This document shows positions 50,316 through 59,412 of a DNA stretch of 64,000 bases, one piece after another. Position 1 is the stretch's first letter; every line of letters starts with the position of its first letter. The notes under the pieces are model-generated. The model was not told where the DNA came from and did not search any database. It worked only from the letters and a program-made list of their open reading frames with translations. Origin of the DNA: Streptomyces sp. NBC_00448 (GTDB lineage Bacteria > Actinomycetota > Actinomycetes > Streptomycetales > Streptomycetaceae); contig NZ_CP107913.1 in NCBI RefSeq assembly GCF_036014115.1, positions 1,054,001 to 1,118,000 on the forward strand. The letters run 5' to 3'. Both the position numbers and the translations under genes were made by a program.

Positions 50316-50732
50316 TCAGCAGTGGCCGCGCAGCCGCACCAGCACGGTGTCGCCCGGCAGCGCGGCGAGGTAACTTTCGGTGTCCGGCCCGACCGGCGGC
50401 GCGGTGTGGCCGCAGCCCAGGGGACCGCAGGAGCCGTGCACCGCGGCCCCGTTCGGCTCGATCCACCAGCCGTCCAGCGTGAGCACGTCTCGCTGCCACA
50501 CGGAGTCGGCCACCCGCCGGGTAGCCGCCGGCCGGTGCCTCCGGAGGTAGTCCGCCCGGTCTCCCCGGAACCCGATCACCGGGTGCTCGGACGGATGCGG
50601 GTAGCCCAGGAATCCCTGTCCCAGGCTGAACGGGTGGTCCAAGTATGCCCGGAGGCGAGCCCCACGCGCAGAGCCCCGCGGGCACGAGAGTGCCCCGTCC
50701 GACCGGCCGCCGGCAAGGGATTTCCCCGGCAC
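50316..50732 (-). CDS. Hypothetical protein downstream of the sigma-factor remnant
   Basis: 138 residues from GTG 50732 with GGAGGGG upstream, lying in the end of the sigJ remnant. Contains RLRAYLDHPFSLGQGFLGYPHPSEHPVIGFRGDRADYL, WQRDVLTLDGWWIEPNG, and a Cys/His-rich CGPLGCGH. I do not recognise the family. The good ribosome site and position suggest it was the second gene of an operon with the sigma factor. The gap to the methyltransferase (50164-50315) has no gene. Confidence 0.6.
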   Translation of the reverse strand: MPGKSLAGGRSDGALSCPRGSARGARLRAYLDHPFSLGQGFLGYPHPSEHPVIGFRGDRADYLRRHRPAATRRVADSVWQRDVLTLDGWWIEPNGAAVHGSCGPLGCGHTAPPVGPDTESYLAALPGDTVLVRLRGHC

Positions 50733-50735
50733 GGC

Positions 50736-51125
50736 CTACCCCTCCAGGACCCCGAACCGGATGTCGCGCAGGCGGTCCGGGTCCGCGACGACGTCGATCG
50801 CGGTGATCCGGCCGCCGTCGACGGTGAACGCGAGCGCCAGCACGAGCCGGCCGAGCGGCGCCATCACCAGCCCCACCGAGCCGTTGACGAGCGCCGGCGC
50901 GCTGAACGCCACCCGGGCCGCCGCCGCGAACGCCCCCTGGGAGACGTGCCGCGCCCCGTGCAGGACGACGGGCTCGGGCGTCGGCACCACCTGGCGGTCC
51001 GCGCGCAGCACCACCTCCGGGTCGAGCAGCTCGACCAGCGCCTGGAGGTCGCCGCCGCGGGCAGCGGCCAGGAACGCCTCGACCACCCGCCGTTGACCGG
51101 CCCGCGCGGCCGCTTCGGCCTCGGA
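50736..51125 (-). pseudogene. sigJ: SigJ-type ECF sigma factor, C-terminal (SnoaL) remnant
   Basis: The frame contains GQRRVVEAFLAAARGGDLQALVELLDPEVVLRADRQ, SAPALVNGSVGLVMAPLGRLVLALAFTVDGGRITAIDVVADPDRL, which is the SnoaL-like C-terminal domain of SigJ/ECF41-type sigma factors. The sigma-2 and sigma-4 domains that should precede it (about 170 residues) are absent; the upstream frame becomes Arg-rich noise. Not functional as a sigma factor. Confidence 0.75.
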
Positions 51126-51159
51126 CGGCGACTCGGCCGCCGTGCCGCCCCGTACCCGG

Positions 51160-51384
51160 CGCCGGGCGCGGCTGGCCGTCGCCGGCCTGGCCGGCCCGCG
51201 CGTGTACACGATGGCGGATCTGACCCGCGGCTACCTCCAGGCCCGCGGCAAGCGCCGCCCGATGCTCCCCGTGCGCGTCCCCGGCGGCCCCGGCCGCGCC
51301 TACCGCGCCGGCGACAACCTCGACCTCGACGCCGACAAGGGCACCCGGAGCTGGGAGGACTTCCTCTCCGAGCGGGTGCGGTGA
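51160..51384 (+). pseudogene. NmrA/NAD(P)-binding oxidoreductase, C-terminal remnant
   Basis: The frame reads LAGPRVYTMADLTRGYLQARGKRRPMLPVRVPGG, then RAYRAGDNLDLDADKGTRSWEDFLSERVR, the C-terminal end of NmrA-type SDR proteins that commonly accompany SigJ in Streptomyces. The Rossmann N-terminal ~200 residues are missing. It is divergent from the sigJ remnant, whose 5' half is missing too. Confidence 0.75.
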
Positions 51385-51450
51385 CGCCAGGCCCCCACCG
51401 GAACACCGGAACTCCGGAACACCCGCGGCTACCGCGGAGCCCCGGAAAAT

Positions 51451-51486
51451 CGTGGGCGGAGCCGCCTGACATCGGCCCCGCCCACG
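51451..51486 (+). terminator. 9-bp hairpin after the NmrA remnant
   Basis: CGTGGGCGG (51451-51459) with CCGCCCACG (51478-51486), perfect stem and 18-nt loop, 66 bases after the NmrA stop. Confidence 0.65.
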
Positions 51487-52246
51487 GGTCATGAGGGCAG
51501 CGTCCAGCCCCACACCACGCTGCCGTCGCCACCCGCGTGACAACGTTGTCAAACTATACGCCGTCCGCACCGGAAATGGATAGTCCTCATCGTTCGCCCT
51601 GCGGGACCCCGGACCCCCTGGGAGCCCGGCGACAAGGGCAAGCAAAAGGGGTGAGCCCGACGCTTGTCAACGGAACCGTGCGAATTCCCGGGCCGCCCCG
51701 GCAGGGGTCACAGCGGGGGTCGCCGCGCAGGTCGCGGCCGGGGCCGCCGCGGCGGGGGCGGCACCTCGCGGCGGGCAGACGCGCCGGGGAGCCGCCCGGC
51801 ACCGTCACGCGGCACGGCGGCACGGCGGCACGGCGGCACGAGGGCACGACGGCACGACTCCATGGCCGCAGGGCCGCACGAAGCCCGGAGCCGGGCGGCG
51901 GCGCCCACCGGCCGCGCGGGCCCGCTTTTGCGCACGTTGTAAACCGCCGGACCGCCGCTCGCCGCGGCGCGCGACCGCACCCGCGCGGACGTGCGGTGAT
52001 GCTGAGGTGACGCCTGCTCACGGCGTAGACGTCCGGGGCGACTTCTGCGCGGGGTATGGACAGGCCCAACCTCAAGTGCTGTCATGCCGGTTGGCGCCCT
52101 TCTTTGCAACGTTGGAACAGCACGACGCCGGGCCTCAGCGGCCGGTGCGCACCCCTCCGCGTGTCCCGTGCCCCCCACCTCCGTGCTCCTCCGTGCCCCC
52201 ACCTCCGTCCCCCCACTTCCGCGCCCTCCCGCAGAAACGGATCACC
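51487..52246 (+). promoter_or_regulatory. Gene-free control region of the glycosidase operon
   Basis: About 760 bp with no convincing gene. It holds a perfect palindrome TGACAACGTTGTCA (51538-51551), a half-match CGCACGTTGTAA (51931-51942) and TGCAACGTTGGA (52105-52116), all related to LacI-type operators with a central CG. The last lies ~130 bp before the first glycosidase start. No clear -35/-10 pair was found. Confidence 0.6.
51809..51856 (+). repeat. Six 8-bp tandem repeats (GCGGCACG)
   Basis: Four exact units GCGGCACG followed by AGGGCACG and ACGGCACG in the control region between operators. A simple repeat; phase-variable spacing is conceivable but unproven. Confidence 0.75.
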
Positions 52247-54868
52247 GTGACCTCCGACGACACCCGGTCCCCCCACCCCGGACGCCGTGAACTCCTCGCG
52301 TGGGCGGGCGCGTTGACCGCGGCCGCCGCGACCGGAGGCTGGCTGACCGCAGGCACCGCCGCGGCCGCCACCGCCGCCGCACCCGGCGCGGCCCCGCTCG
52401 GCGCGCACGCGGCAGCCGCCGCGCCCGCCTCCACGTTCGCGCCGCTGCGTCCGCCCGCCGTGCCGCTGGCAGTACGTTCGCCCTACCTCTCGACCTGGCT
52501 GCCCGCCGACAACCTCGCCGGCACCTGGTCCACCTTCTGGACCGGCCACGTCACCGCGCTGTGCGGCCTGGCCCGGATCGACGGCGCCGCCTACGTCTTC
52601 GCCGGCGCGCCCAACCTGCCCGGCGGTCCCGCCCTCACACCGATGACGCAGGTCTCGCTCGAACTGACCGCCACCCGTTCCGTGTACCAACTCAGCGGCG
52701 GCGGCGTGACGTTGACCGTCACGTTCCTCTCCCCCGTCGACCTCGGCGACCTGCGGCGCCAGTCGGTGCCGCTGTCGTACGTCACCGTGCGGGCCGAGAG
52801 CGGCGACGGGCAGCCGCACGCGGTGGACGTGCACCTGGACGTGTCGGGCGAGTGGGTGCACGGCGACACCTCCACGCCGATCACGTGGGCACAGCAGCAG
52901 GCCGGCGCGATGACCGTGCTCACCGCGCAGCCGGCGACACCGGGCGTGCTCCAGGAGAACGGCGACCAGGCGTCCTGGGGGCAGTTGGTGCTCGCCGCGC
53001 CCACCGGCTCCGGGGTGACCTGGCAGATCGGGCAGGACACGGTGGTGCGGGCCGCGTCGGCGGGCGGCGGCCAGTTGGCCGGGACCGTCGACAGCGGGCA
53101 GCCGCGGGCGATCAGCGACCGCTGGCCGGTGCTCGGCCTGAACCGCGACTTCGGCACGGTCCAACCCGGCACGCCGTCGGCGGAGTTCACCGCGACGCTG
53201 GGGCATGTCCGTACTCCGGCGGTGAGTTACCTCGGCACGCAGTTGCAGCCGTGGTGGACGCACTACTGGTCCTCGTGGACGGACATGGTGCAGTGGTTCG
53301 ACGCCGACCACGCCGCGGCGCTGTCGGCGGCGACCGCGCTCGACCAGCGCGTGCACGACGACGCGGCCGCGGCGGTGGGCGGCGGCACCACCGGCGAGCA
53401 CTACGCGGCGGTGTGCGCGCTGGCAGTGCGGCAGGCGGTGGCGGGCACCGAGCTGGTGGACCAGGGCGGCAGCCCGTGGGCGTTCCTGAAGGAGATCTCC
53501 TCCGACGGCAACATGTCGACGATCGACCTGGTCTACCCGGCGTTCCCGGCCTACCTGTACCTGTCCCCCGACTACCTGCGGCTGCTGCTGGAGCCGCTGC
53601 TGGACTACCCCGAACACGGCGGCTGGCCCAAGGAGTTCGCCGAGCACGACCTGGGCTCCTCCTACCCCAACGCCACCGGGCACAACGACGGCGACGAGGA
53701 GGACATGCCGGTCGAGGAGTCGGCGAACACGCTGATCATGGCGGCCGCGCTGATCCAGCGGCTGCCGGCCGCGGACGCGTCGTCGTTCGCCACGGCCCAC
53801 TACCCGATCCTGCGGCAGTGGGCGGAGTACCTGACGGCGAACGCGCTCGACCCGGGGTTCCAGAACCAGACCGACGACTTCACCGGCTTCATCGCGCACA
53901 GCGCGAACCTCGCGTTGAAGGGCATCATCGGGATCGGCGCGATGGGCGTGGTGGCGACTGCCGCGGGCAACGGCTCCGACGCCGCGCACTACGCGACCGT
54001 CGCGCGCGGTTACGTCAGCCAGTGGACGACGCTGGCCGCGGACTCCTCCGGCGCGCACCTCAAGCTCGCCTACGACCAGGACGGCACCTGGAGCCTGAAG
54101 TACAACGGCTTCCCCGACCGGCTGCTCGGCCTGGACCTGGTGCCGACCGGCACCGCCGCGCGGGAGGCGGCGTGGTACGCCTCGCAGGCCGGCGGGTACG
54201 GCGTGGTCCTCGATCCGCGCAACGACTACACCAAGGGCGACTGGGAGCTGTGGACGGCCGCGTGGCTGGCCGACCACGGCGGCACCCGTGACGCGCTGGT
54301 CGAGGGGGTGTACGGGTTCGCCGACACCACGCCGCAGCGGGTGCCGTTCAGCGACTGGTACACCGTGGCGAGCGCGGCGCAGCGCGGCTTCCAGTGCCGG
54401 CCGGTGGTCGGCGGGATGTTCGCGCTGGTACTGCAGCCGGCCGCGTCGACGGTGGTCTGGTGCCGTATCCAGAACCAGAACTCCGGGAAGGTGCTGGCCG
54501 TTTCCGGCATGTCGCTGGCGGACTCCGCGGAGGTCACGCAGTACTCCGACAACGGCACCGCCGACCACGTCTGGACGTTGCTGGACAACGGCGACGGCAC
54601 GGTGCGGATCGCCAACCGCAACAGCGGGAAGGTGCTGGCCGTCCACGACCAGAGCCTGGACGACGGCGCGCACGTGCAGCAGTACCAGGACAACGGCACG
54701 CCCGACCACGTCTGGCGGATCGTCGACAACGGCGACGGCTGGTCGAAGATCGTGAACGTACGGTCGGGGAAGCTGCTCGCCGTGGACGGTGCCTCCACCG
54801 CCGACGCGGCCCAGGTCACGCAGTGGACGGACAACGGCACCACCGACCACCTCTGGCGCCTGATCTGA
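52247..54868 (+). CDS. Secreted DUF4965/DUF5127 (glutaminase A-like) protein with ricin-type lectin domain
   Basis: 873 residues from GTG 52247, chosen because the Tat signal (GRRELLAWAGALTAAAA) starts ~17 residues later. Residues ~60-720 match the DUF5127-DUF4965 family: WSSWTDMVQWFDADHA, GSPWAFLKEISSDGNMSTIDLVYPAFPAYLYLSP, YPEHGGWPKEFAEHDLG, HNDGDEEDMPVEESAN, with the (alpha/alpha)6-barrel pattern of glycoside hydrolases. Its activity is not established. The last ~135 residues are three repeats of NSGKVLAV...DNGTxDHxW, a ricin-B-like beta-trefoil for polysaccharide binding. Exported; first gene of the LacI-controlled cluster. Confidence 0.87.
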   Translation: MTSDDTRSPHPGRRELLAWAGALTAAAATGGWLTAGTAAAATAAAPGAAPLGAHAAAAAPASTFAPLRPPAVPLAVRSPYLSTWLPADNLAGTWSTFWTGHVTALCGLARIDGAAYVFAGAPNLPGGPALTPMTQVSLELTATRSVYQLSGGGVTLTVTFLSPVDLGDLRRQSVPLSYVTVRAESGDGQPHAVDVHLDVSGEWVHGDTSTPITWAQQQAGAMTVLTAQPATPGVLQENGDQASWGQLVLAAPTGSGVTWQIGQDTVVRAASAGGGQLAGTVDSGQPRAISDRWPVLGLNRDFGTVQPGTPSAEFTATLGHVRTPAVSYLGTQLQPWWTHYWSSWTDMVQWFDADHAAALSAATALDQRVHDDAAAAVGGGTTGEHYAAVCALAVRQAVAGTELVDQGGSPWAFLKEISSDGNMSTIDLVYPAFPAYLYLSPDYLRLLLEPLLDYPEHGGWPKEFAEHDLGSSYPNATGHNDGDEEDMPVEESANTLIMAAALIQRLPAADASSFATAHYPILRQWAEYLTANALDPGFQNQTDDFTGFIAHSANLALKGIIGIGAMGVVATAAGNGSDAAHYATVARGYVSQWTTLAADSSGAHLKLAYDQDGTWSLKYNGFPDRLLGLDLVPTGTAAREAAWYASQAGGYGVVLDPRNDYTKGDWELWTAAWLADHGGTRDALVEGVYGFADTTPQRVPFSDWYTVASAAQRGFQCRPVVGGMFALVLQPAASTVVWCRIQNQNSGKVLAVSGMSLADSAEVTQYSDNGTADHVWTLLDNGDGTVRIANRNSGKVLAVHDQSLDDGAHVQQYQDNGTPDHVWRIVDNGDGWSKIVNVRSGKLLAVDGASTADAAQVTQWTDNGTTDHLWRLI

Positions 54869-54913
54869 TCCGGGCCGCCCTCACCCCCCACCTCGACAGC
54901 AGGGAGCACGTCC

Positions 54914-57793
54914 ATGGATCGTCGTACCTTCCTTCGCGGCGGCGCGGTCGCCCTCGGCACCGTGGCGTTCGCCGGCCGCATGGTCACCTCCTCCTGGGCC
55001 GCCGCCGGCGGCGGTCCGGGGGTGGTGCTGGTCGGTGACACCTCCGGCGGCGGCCTGTACCACCCGTATCCCGCCGGTCTGACCCGCACGCCGTTCCTGA
55101 AGCTGCCCACCGGCAGCGTCACCGCGTCGGGCTGGCTGGCGCAGCAACTCACCCTGGAGGCCGACGGGATAGCCGGCCGCTACGACGAGGTGTCGCACTT
55201 CCTGGACACCTCCAGCACCGGATGGTTCCACCCGGATCAGGTCGGCTGGGAGGAAGTGCCCTACTGGGTACGGGGGTTGACGGGTCTGGCCGGGGTGACC
55301 GGGGACGCCGGCCTGCGCGCGAAGGCCGACACGTGGGTGAACGGCGTGCTGGCCACCGGGCAGCCGGACGGCTTCTTCGGCCCGACGTCGCTGCGCACCT
55401 CGCTCGGCGGCGGCCCGGACTTCTGGCCGTTCATGCCGATGCTCCAGGCGCTGTGCACGTATCAGGAGTTCACCGGCGACAGCCGCATCGTGCCGTTCCT
55501 GACGAAGTTCTTCGGCTACCAGAACACCTTCGGCGCCTCGGCGTTCAACCAGAGCTGGGGCTCGGTGCGTTGGGCGACGACACTGAACTCGCTGCACTGG
55601 CTGTTCGCCCGGACCGGGGACGGCATGCTGCTCGACCTGGCCGACAAGATCCACCAGTACAGCGCGAACTACGTGAACAACCTGCCGTCGCTGCACAACG
55701 TGAACCTGGCGCAGGGCTTCACCGAGCCGGCCTTCGCCGCGCTGCGCGGGGACGCGTCGCTGACGCAGGCGTCGTACCAGGACTACGCGACGATCCAGGG
55801 CACCTACGGGCAGTTCAGCGGCGGCGGGTTCGCCGGGGACGAGAACGCCCGTCCCGGGTACGGCGATCCGCGGCAGGGCTTCGAGACCTGCGGGATCGTC
55901 GAGTACATGCAGAGCTTCGAGTCGATGGCGCGGATGACCGGCGACCCGAGCTGGGCCGACGGCACCGAGACGCTGGCGTTCAACTCGCTGCCGGCCGCGA
56001 TGGAGCCGGGGCACACCGCGCTGCACTACGCCACCGCCGCCAACCAGGTGCAGTTGGACGACTACGACAAGACCCTGCACCAGTTCGACAACACCTTCTC
56101 GATGCAGGCGTACCTGCTCGGCGTGGACAAGTACCGCTGCTGCCCGCACAACTACGGCCAGGGCTGGGCGTACTTCACCGAGAACGCCTGGCTGGCGACG
56201 GCGGACAACGGCCTGGCCGCGGTGCTCTACGCGCCGACGAAGGTGACCGCGAAGGTCGGCTCGGGCGGCACCGCGGTGACGGTCACCGAGACGACGAACT
56301 ACCCGTTCACCGACAGCGTCTCGCTGGCGCTGGCGATGTCCGGCAGCGCCGCCTTCCCGCTCTACCTGCGGGTCCCGGCCTGGTGCGACAACCCGTCGGT
56401 GAAGGTCAACGGCGCCTCGGTGAGCGCGTCCGGCGGCGCCGGGTACGTGGCGGTGAACCGCACCTGGACCGGCGGCGACACGGTCACCGTCACCTTCCCG
56501 ATGGCGGTCGCCACCACCACCTGGACGCAGAACCACGACTCGCTGTCGGTGCACCGCGGCCCGCTGACGTACGCGCTGCAGATCGGCCAGAACTTCCTGC
56601 GGCACAATGACCCGTCCTCGCACTGGGCGGAGTACCAGGTCTTCCCGACCTCCGCGTGGAACTACGGCCTGGTGCCGGGCACGTTCACGGCCACCAGCAC
56701 CGGGGCGAGCGGCAACCCGTTCACGCCGGACGGCACGCCGGTGGCGATGACCGCGCAGGCCAAGGCGATCCCCAACTGGCAGGCGGACACCCAGGACGTG
56801 GTGACCACGCTCCAGCCGAGCCCGGTGGACACCTCGGAGCCGGCCACCACGGTGACGCTGATCCCGATGGGCGCTGCCGCGCTGCGCATCACCTCCTTCC
56901 CGACGGTCGGCGCCGGCGGGCGCCCCTGGCAGCTGCCGGCCACCCCCACCGCTTCCTGGTGCTTCTCCGGCGACACCGTGAACGCCCTCAACAGCGCGTA
57001 CACGCCGAGCAGTTCCTACGACCAGTCGCATCCGCGGTTCACCTGGTGGGACCACACCGGCAGCAGCGAGTGGGTGCAGTACGGCTACTCCGCGCCGGTG
57101 ACGGTCTCGGGCGCGTCGGTCTACTGGTACGACGACACGGGGCACGGCCAGTGCCGGGTGCCGGCGTCCTGGCATGTGGAGTACCAGGCGGGCGACGGGA
57201 CCTGGCAGCAGGTGGCCGGCGCGGGCGCGTACGGCACGGCGCTCGACGGCTTCAACTCCGTGGCGTTCACGCCGGTGACGACAGCGGCGGTGCGGGTGGT
57301 GGCGCAGCTCGCGCCGGGGGTGTCCGCGGGCATCCTGCAATGGGATGTGACGGCTCGTCAGGCGGTCGTGGACGGCGGCACCTGGTACCGGGTGCAGAAC
57401 AAGAACAGCGGCAAGGTGCTGGGGGTGGACGGCATGTCCACCGCGGACAGCGCGAACGTGGTGCAGTTCACCGACAACGGAACCGCCGACCACGACTGGC
57501 AGTTCACCGAGGTGGGCGACAACCGCTTCACGGTGAAGAACCGCAACAGCGGGCTGCTGCTGGCCGTCGCGGGCGCCTCGCAGGCCGACAGCGTCCAGGT
57601 GCAGCAGTACCACGACAACGGAACCGCGGACCACTACTGGCATCTGATCGACAACGGCGACGGCTGGTTCCGGGTCCGCAACGGCAACAGCGGGCTGGTG
57701 CTGGGCGTGGACGGCATGTCCACCGCCGACAGCGCGCAGGTGGTGCAGTTCGAGGACAGCCGGACCGACGACCACCTGTGGCGCTTCCTGTAG
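54914..57793 (+). CDS. Secreted GH127-like beta-L-arabinofuranosidase with ricin-type lectin domain
   Basis: 959 residues with a Tat signal (DRRTFLRGGAVALG). The catalytic (alpha/alpha)6 region shows the Zn/Cys site of GH127-type enzymes: Glu324 and Cys326 (FETCG), Cys409 and Cys410 (YRCCPHN), one of the latter being the predicted nucleophile; Glu310 is a candidate acid/base. A beta-sandwich follows, then an Ig/CBM-like region near 640-820 (FTWWDHTGSSEWVQYGYSAPVTVSGASVYWYDD) and a C-terminal three-repeat ricin trefoil (~824-959). Releases L-arabinofuranose from plant glycans such as arabinan or hydroxyproline-arabinosides (family knowledge). 45 bp after the previous gene. Confidence 0.88.
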   Translation: MDRRTFLRGGAVALGTVAFAGRMVTSSWAAAGGGPGVVLVGDTSGGGLYHPYPAGLTRTPFLKLPTGSVTASGWLAQQLTLEADGIAGRYDEVSHFLDTSSTGWFHPDQVGWEEVPYWVRGLTGLAGVTGDAGLRAKADTWVNGVLATGQPDGFFGPTSLRTSLGGGPDFWPFMPMLQALCTYQEFTGDSRIVPFLTKFFGYQNTFGASAFNQSWGSVRWATTLNSLHWLFARTGDGMLLDLADKIHQYSANYVNNLPSLHNVNLAQGFTEPAFAALRGDASLTQASYQDYATIQGTYGQFSGGGFAGDENARPGYGDPRQGFETCGIVEYMQSFESMARMTGDPSWADGTETLAFNSLPAAMEPGHTALHYATAANQVQLDDYDKTLHQFDNTFSMQAYLLGVDKYRCCPHNYGQGWAYFTENAWLATADNGLAAVLYAPTKVTAKVGSGGTAVTVTETTNYPFTDSVSLALAMSGSAAFPLYLRVPAWCDNPSVKVNGASVSASGGAGYVAVNRTWTGGDTVTVTFPMAVATTTWTQNHDSLSVHRGPLTYALQIGQNFLRHNDPSSHWAEYQVFPTSAWNYGLVPGTFTATSTGASGNPFTPDGTPVAMTAQAKAIPNWQADTQDVVTTLQPSPVDTSEPATTVTLIPMGAAALRITSFPTVGAGGRPWQLPATPTASWCFSGDTVNALNSAYTPSSSYDQSHPRFTWWDHTGSSEWVQYGYSAPVTVSGASVYWYDDTGHGQCRVPASWHVEYQAGDGTWQQVAGAGAYGTALDGFNSVAFTPVTTAAVRVVAQLAPGVSAGILQWDVTARQAVVDGGTWYRVQNKNSGKVLGVDGMSTADSANVVQFTDNGTADHDWQFTEVGDNRFTVKNRNSGLLLAVAGASQADSVQVQQYHDNGTADHYWHLIDNGDGWFRVRNGNSGLVLGVDGMSTADSAQVVQFEDSRTDDHLWRFL

Positions 57794-57871
57794 GAGGCGC
57801 ACGAAGCGGTACGGCGACCGCGCGAGGAGTGCGGGAAGCGCGGCGAGGAACGGTCGGGACGGGAGGGGGGA

Positions 57872-57902
57872 GCGCCGGCGGCGGAGGCACCACCGCCGGC
57901 GC
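57872..57902 (+). terminator. 10-bp perfect hairpin after the arabinofuranosidase gene
   Basis: GCGCCGGCGG (57872-57881) with CCGCCGGCGC (57893-57902), 11-nt loop, 78 bases after the stop. Confidence 0.65.
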
Positions 57903-57939
57903 CCGTCAGTGGATCACACATCGGCGGCGCACCGGGGCG

Positions 57940-57951
57940 TACAACGATGTA
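57940..57951. promoter_or_regulatory. LacI-type operator, distal, upstream of the sugar-binding protein gene
   Basis: TACAACGATGTA, a palindrome except one pair, with central CG. Reads as a variant of the site at 58077. It belongs to the second transcription unit of the cluster. Confidence 0.65.
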
Positions 57952-58076
57952 AAGCCGGGCAGGGAAATGACAGCACGACAGCGGGATCGTGTCCAGTCCA
58001 CGCGGCAAAGAAACCCGGGTCCTGACTGAGTTGTACGGGACTCTTGACACGTGGTCGTCAATCCCCCAAGGTCCTC

Positions 58077-58088
58077 TACATCGTTGTA
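58077..58088. promoter_or_regulatory. LacI-type operator, proximal, upstream of the sugar-binding protein gene
   Basis: TACATCGTTGTA, 103 bp before the start and downstream of a TTGACA at 58044-58049 (no good -10 seen at 17 bp). The pair of sites is 137 bp apart, the same distance as the two rhaI operators. Confidence 0.65.
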
Positions 58089-58190
58089 AAGGACGCGCTG
58101 TCCGGCGTCCCGTGCTCGCCCCGTCCGTGCAGCACCGCTGCGCTTTGCACCCCCCATTTCTTCCCGCATCGACGAGGATGTGATCGGCGC

Positions 58191-59303
58191 ATGAACGTCT
58201 CCCTCCGGGCCAGGACCGCCGCCGCGGTACTCACCGCCGGCCTGTGCCTGGCCGCGAGCGCCTGCACCAACTCCGGCAACGATTCCGCCGGTTCCGACAA
58301 GTCGGCGTCCGCGGACAACTCCGCCGCCGCCCAGCAGACCGACTCCCCCACGGCCAGCGCGAGCGGCCCGGCCTGCACCTACCAGACCTACGGCGGCGGG
58401 GTCCCGAAGCTGGACATCACCGACGGGAAGACCATCGTCGGCTTCTCCCAGTCGGAGTCGACCAGCAACCCGTTCCGCGCCACCGAGACCAAGAGCATCG
58501 AGAACGAGGCGAAGGCCAAGGGCGTCAAGCTGATCGAGCGCAACGCCAACGCGGACGTCAACGCGCAGAACTCGCAGATCGAGGACATGATCGCGCAGGG
58601 CGCGAAGGTGCTGATCGTGGCGCCGGAGAACTCCGACGGGCTCGGCCCCGCGCTGGCGCAGGCCAAGTCGAAGAAGATCCCGGTGCTCACCATCGACCGG
58701 ACCGTCACCGGCACCGCCTGCGGCGACTTCATCGCCTTCATCGGCTCGGACTTCTACGGGCAGGCCCAGATCGCCGCCGACGACCTCGGCACCGCGACCA
58801 ACGGCACCGCCCACGTCGCGGTCCTCACCGGCACTCCGGGCAACAACGTCTCGACCGACCGCACCAAGGGCTTCAACGACGAGATCAAGAAGAAGTACCC
58901 GAACATCAAGGTGGTCGCCTCGCAGACCGCCAACTTCACCCAGACCGACGGCCAGAAGGTGATGGAGCAGTTGCTCCAGGCCCACTCGGACATCAACGCG
59001 GTCTACGCCGAGAACGACGAGATGGCGCTCGGCGCGCTCCAGGCGATCAAGTCGGCCGGAAAGACCCCGGGCAAGGACATCAAGGTCGTCTCCATCGACG
59101 GCACCCAGCAGGCGGTCCAGGACGTGGCGTCCGGCGCGCTGGTGGCCGACATCGAGACCAACCCGCGGTTCGGCCCGCTGGCGATCCAGTCGCTGGAGAA
59201 CTTCTACGGGACCACGGGGGTGCCCGCCGACGTCATCATCAAGGACGGGCACTTCACCTCGGCCAACGCCAAGCAGGCGCTCTCCCAGGGCCTGGTGTAC
59301 TGA
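58191..59303 (+). CDS. CUT2-type sugar ABC transporter, periplasmic-binding lipoprotein
   Basis: 370 residues; signal with lipobox ASAC, Cys25 lipidated. Periplasmic-binding-protein-like I fold: IVGFSQSESTSNPFRATETKSIENEAKAKGVKLIERNANADVNAQNSQIEDMIAQGAKVLIVAPEN, then VYAENDEMALGALQAIKSAGK and VSIDGTQQAVQDVASG. Close to YtfQ/AraF-type pentose or galactofuranose-binding proteins. Probably captures the L-arabinose or oligosaccharides released by the upstream enzymes (inference). A strong 18-bp hairpin follows the stop. Confidence 0.92.
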   Translation: MNVSLRARTAAAVLTAGLCLAASACTNSGNDSAGSDKSASADNSAAAQQTDSPTASASGPACTYQTYGGGVPKLDITDGKTIVGFSQSESTSNPFRATETKSIENEAKAKGVKLIERNANADVNAQNSQIEDMIAQGAKVLIVAPENSDGLGPALAQAKSKKIPVLTIDRTVTGTACGDFIAFIGSDFYGQAQIAADDLGTATNGTAHVAVLTGTPGNNVSTDRTKGFNDEIKKKYPNIKVVASQTANFTQTDGQKVMEQLLQAHSDINAVYAENDEMALGALQAIKSAGKTPGKDIKVVSIDGTQQAVQDVASGALVADIETNPRFGPLAIQSLENFYGTTGVPADVIIKDGHFTSANAKQALSQGLVY

Positions 59304-59315
59304 CGCCCGCGCGGC

Positions 59316-59363
59316 GCACGGCGGGGCCGGGTCCATCCTCCCCGCGACCCGGCCCCGCCGTGC
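59316..59363 (+). terminator. Perfect 18-bp hairpin between binding-protein and ATPase genes
   Basis: The arm 59316-59333 (starts GCACGGCGGGG) is the exact complement of 59346-59363, with a 12-nt loop. It lies inside the operon, so it is better read as a partial terminator/3' stabiliser that sets higher binding-protein levels than ATPase levels. Confidence 0.75.
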
Positions 59364-59412
59364 ACCGCTCCCCCCGCAGCACCGCGCACGACTCCGCGAG
59401 AGGAGGAAGACG

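Noticed and set aside
51587..52075. Minus-strand frames in the glycosidase control region
   Set aside because: Composed of Arg/Pro/Ala repeats from the GCGGCACG tandem array; no domain or ribosome site.
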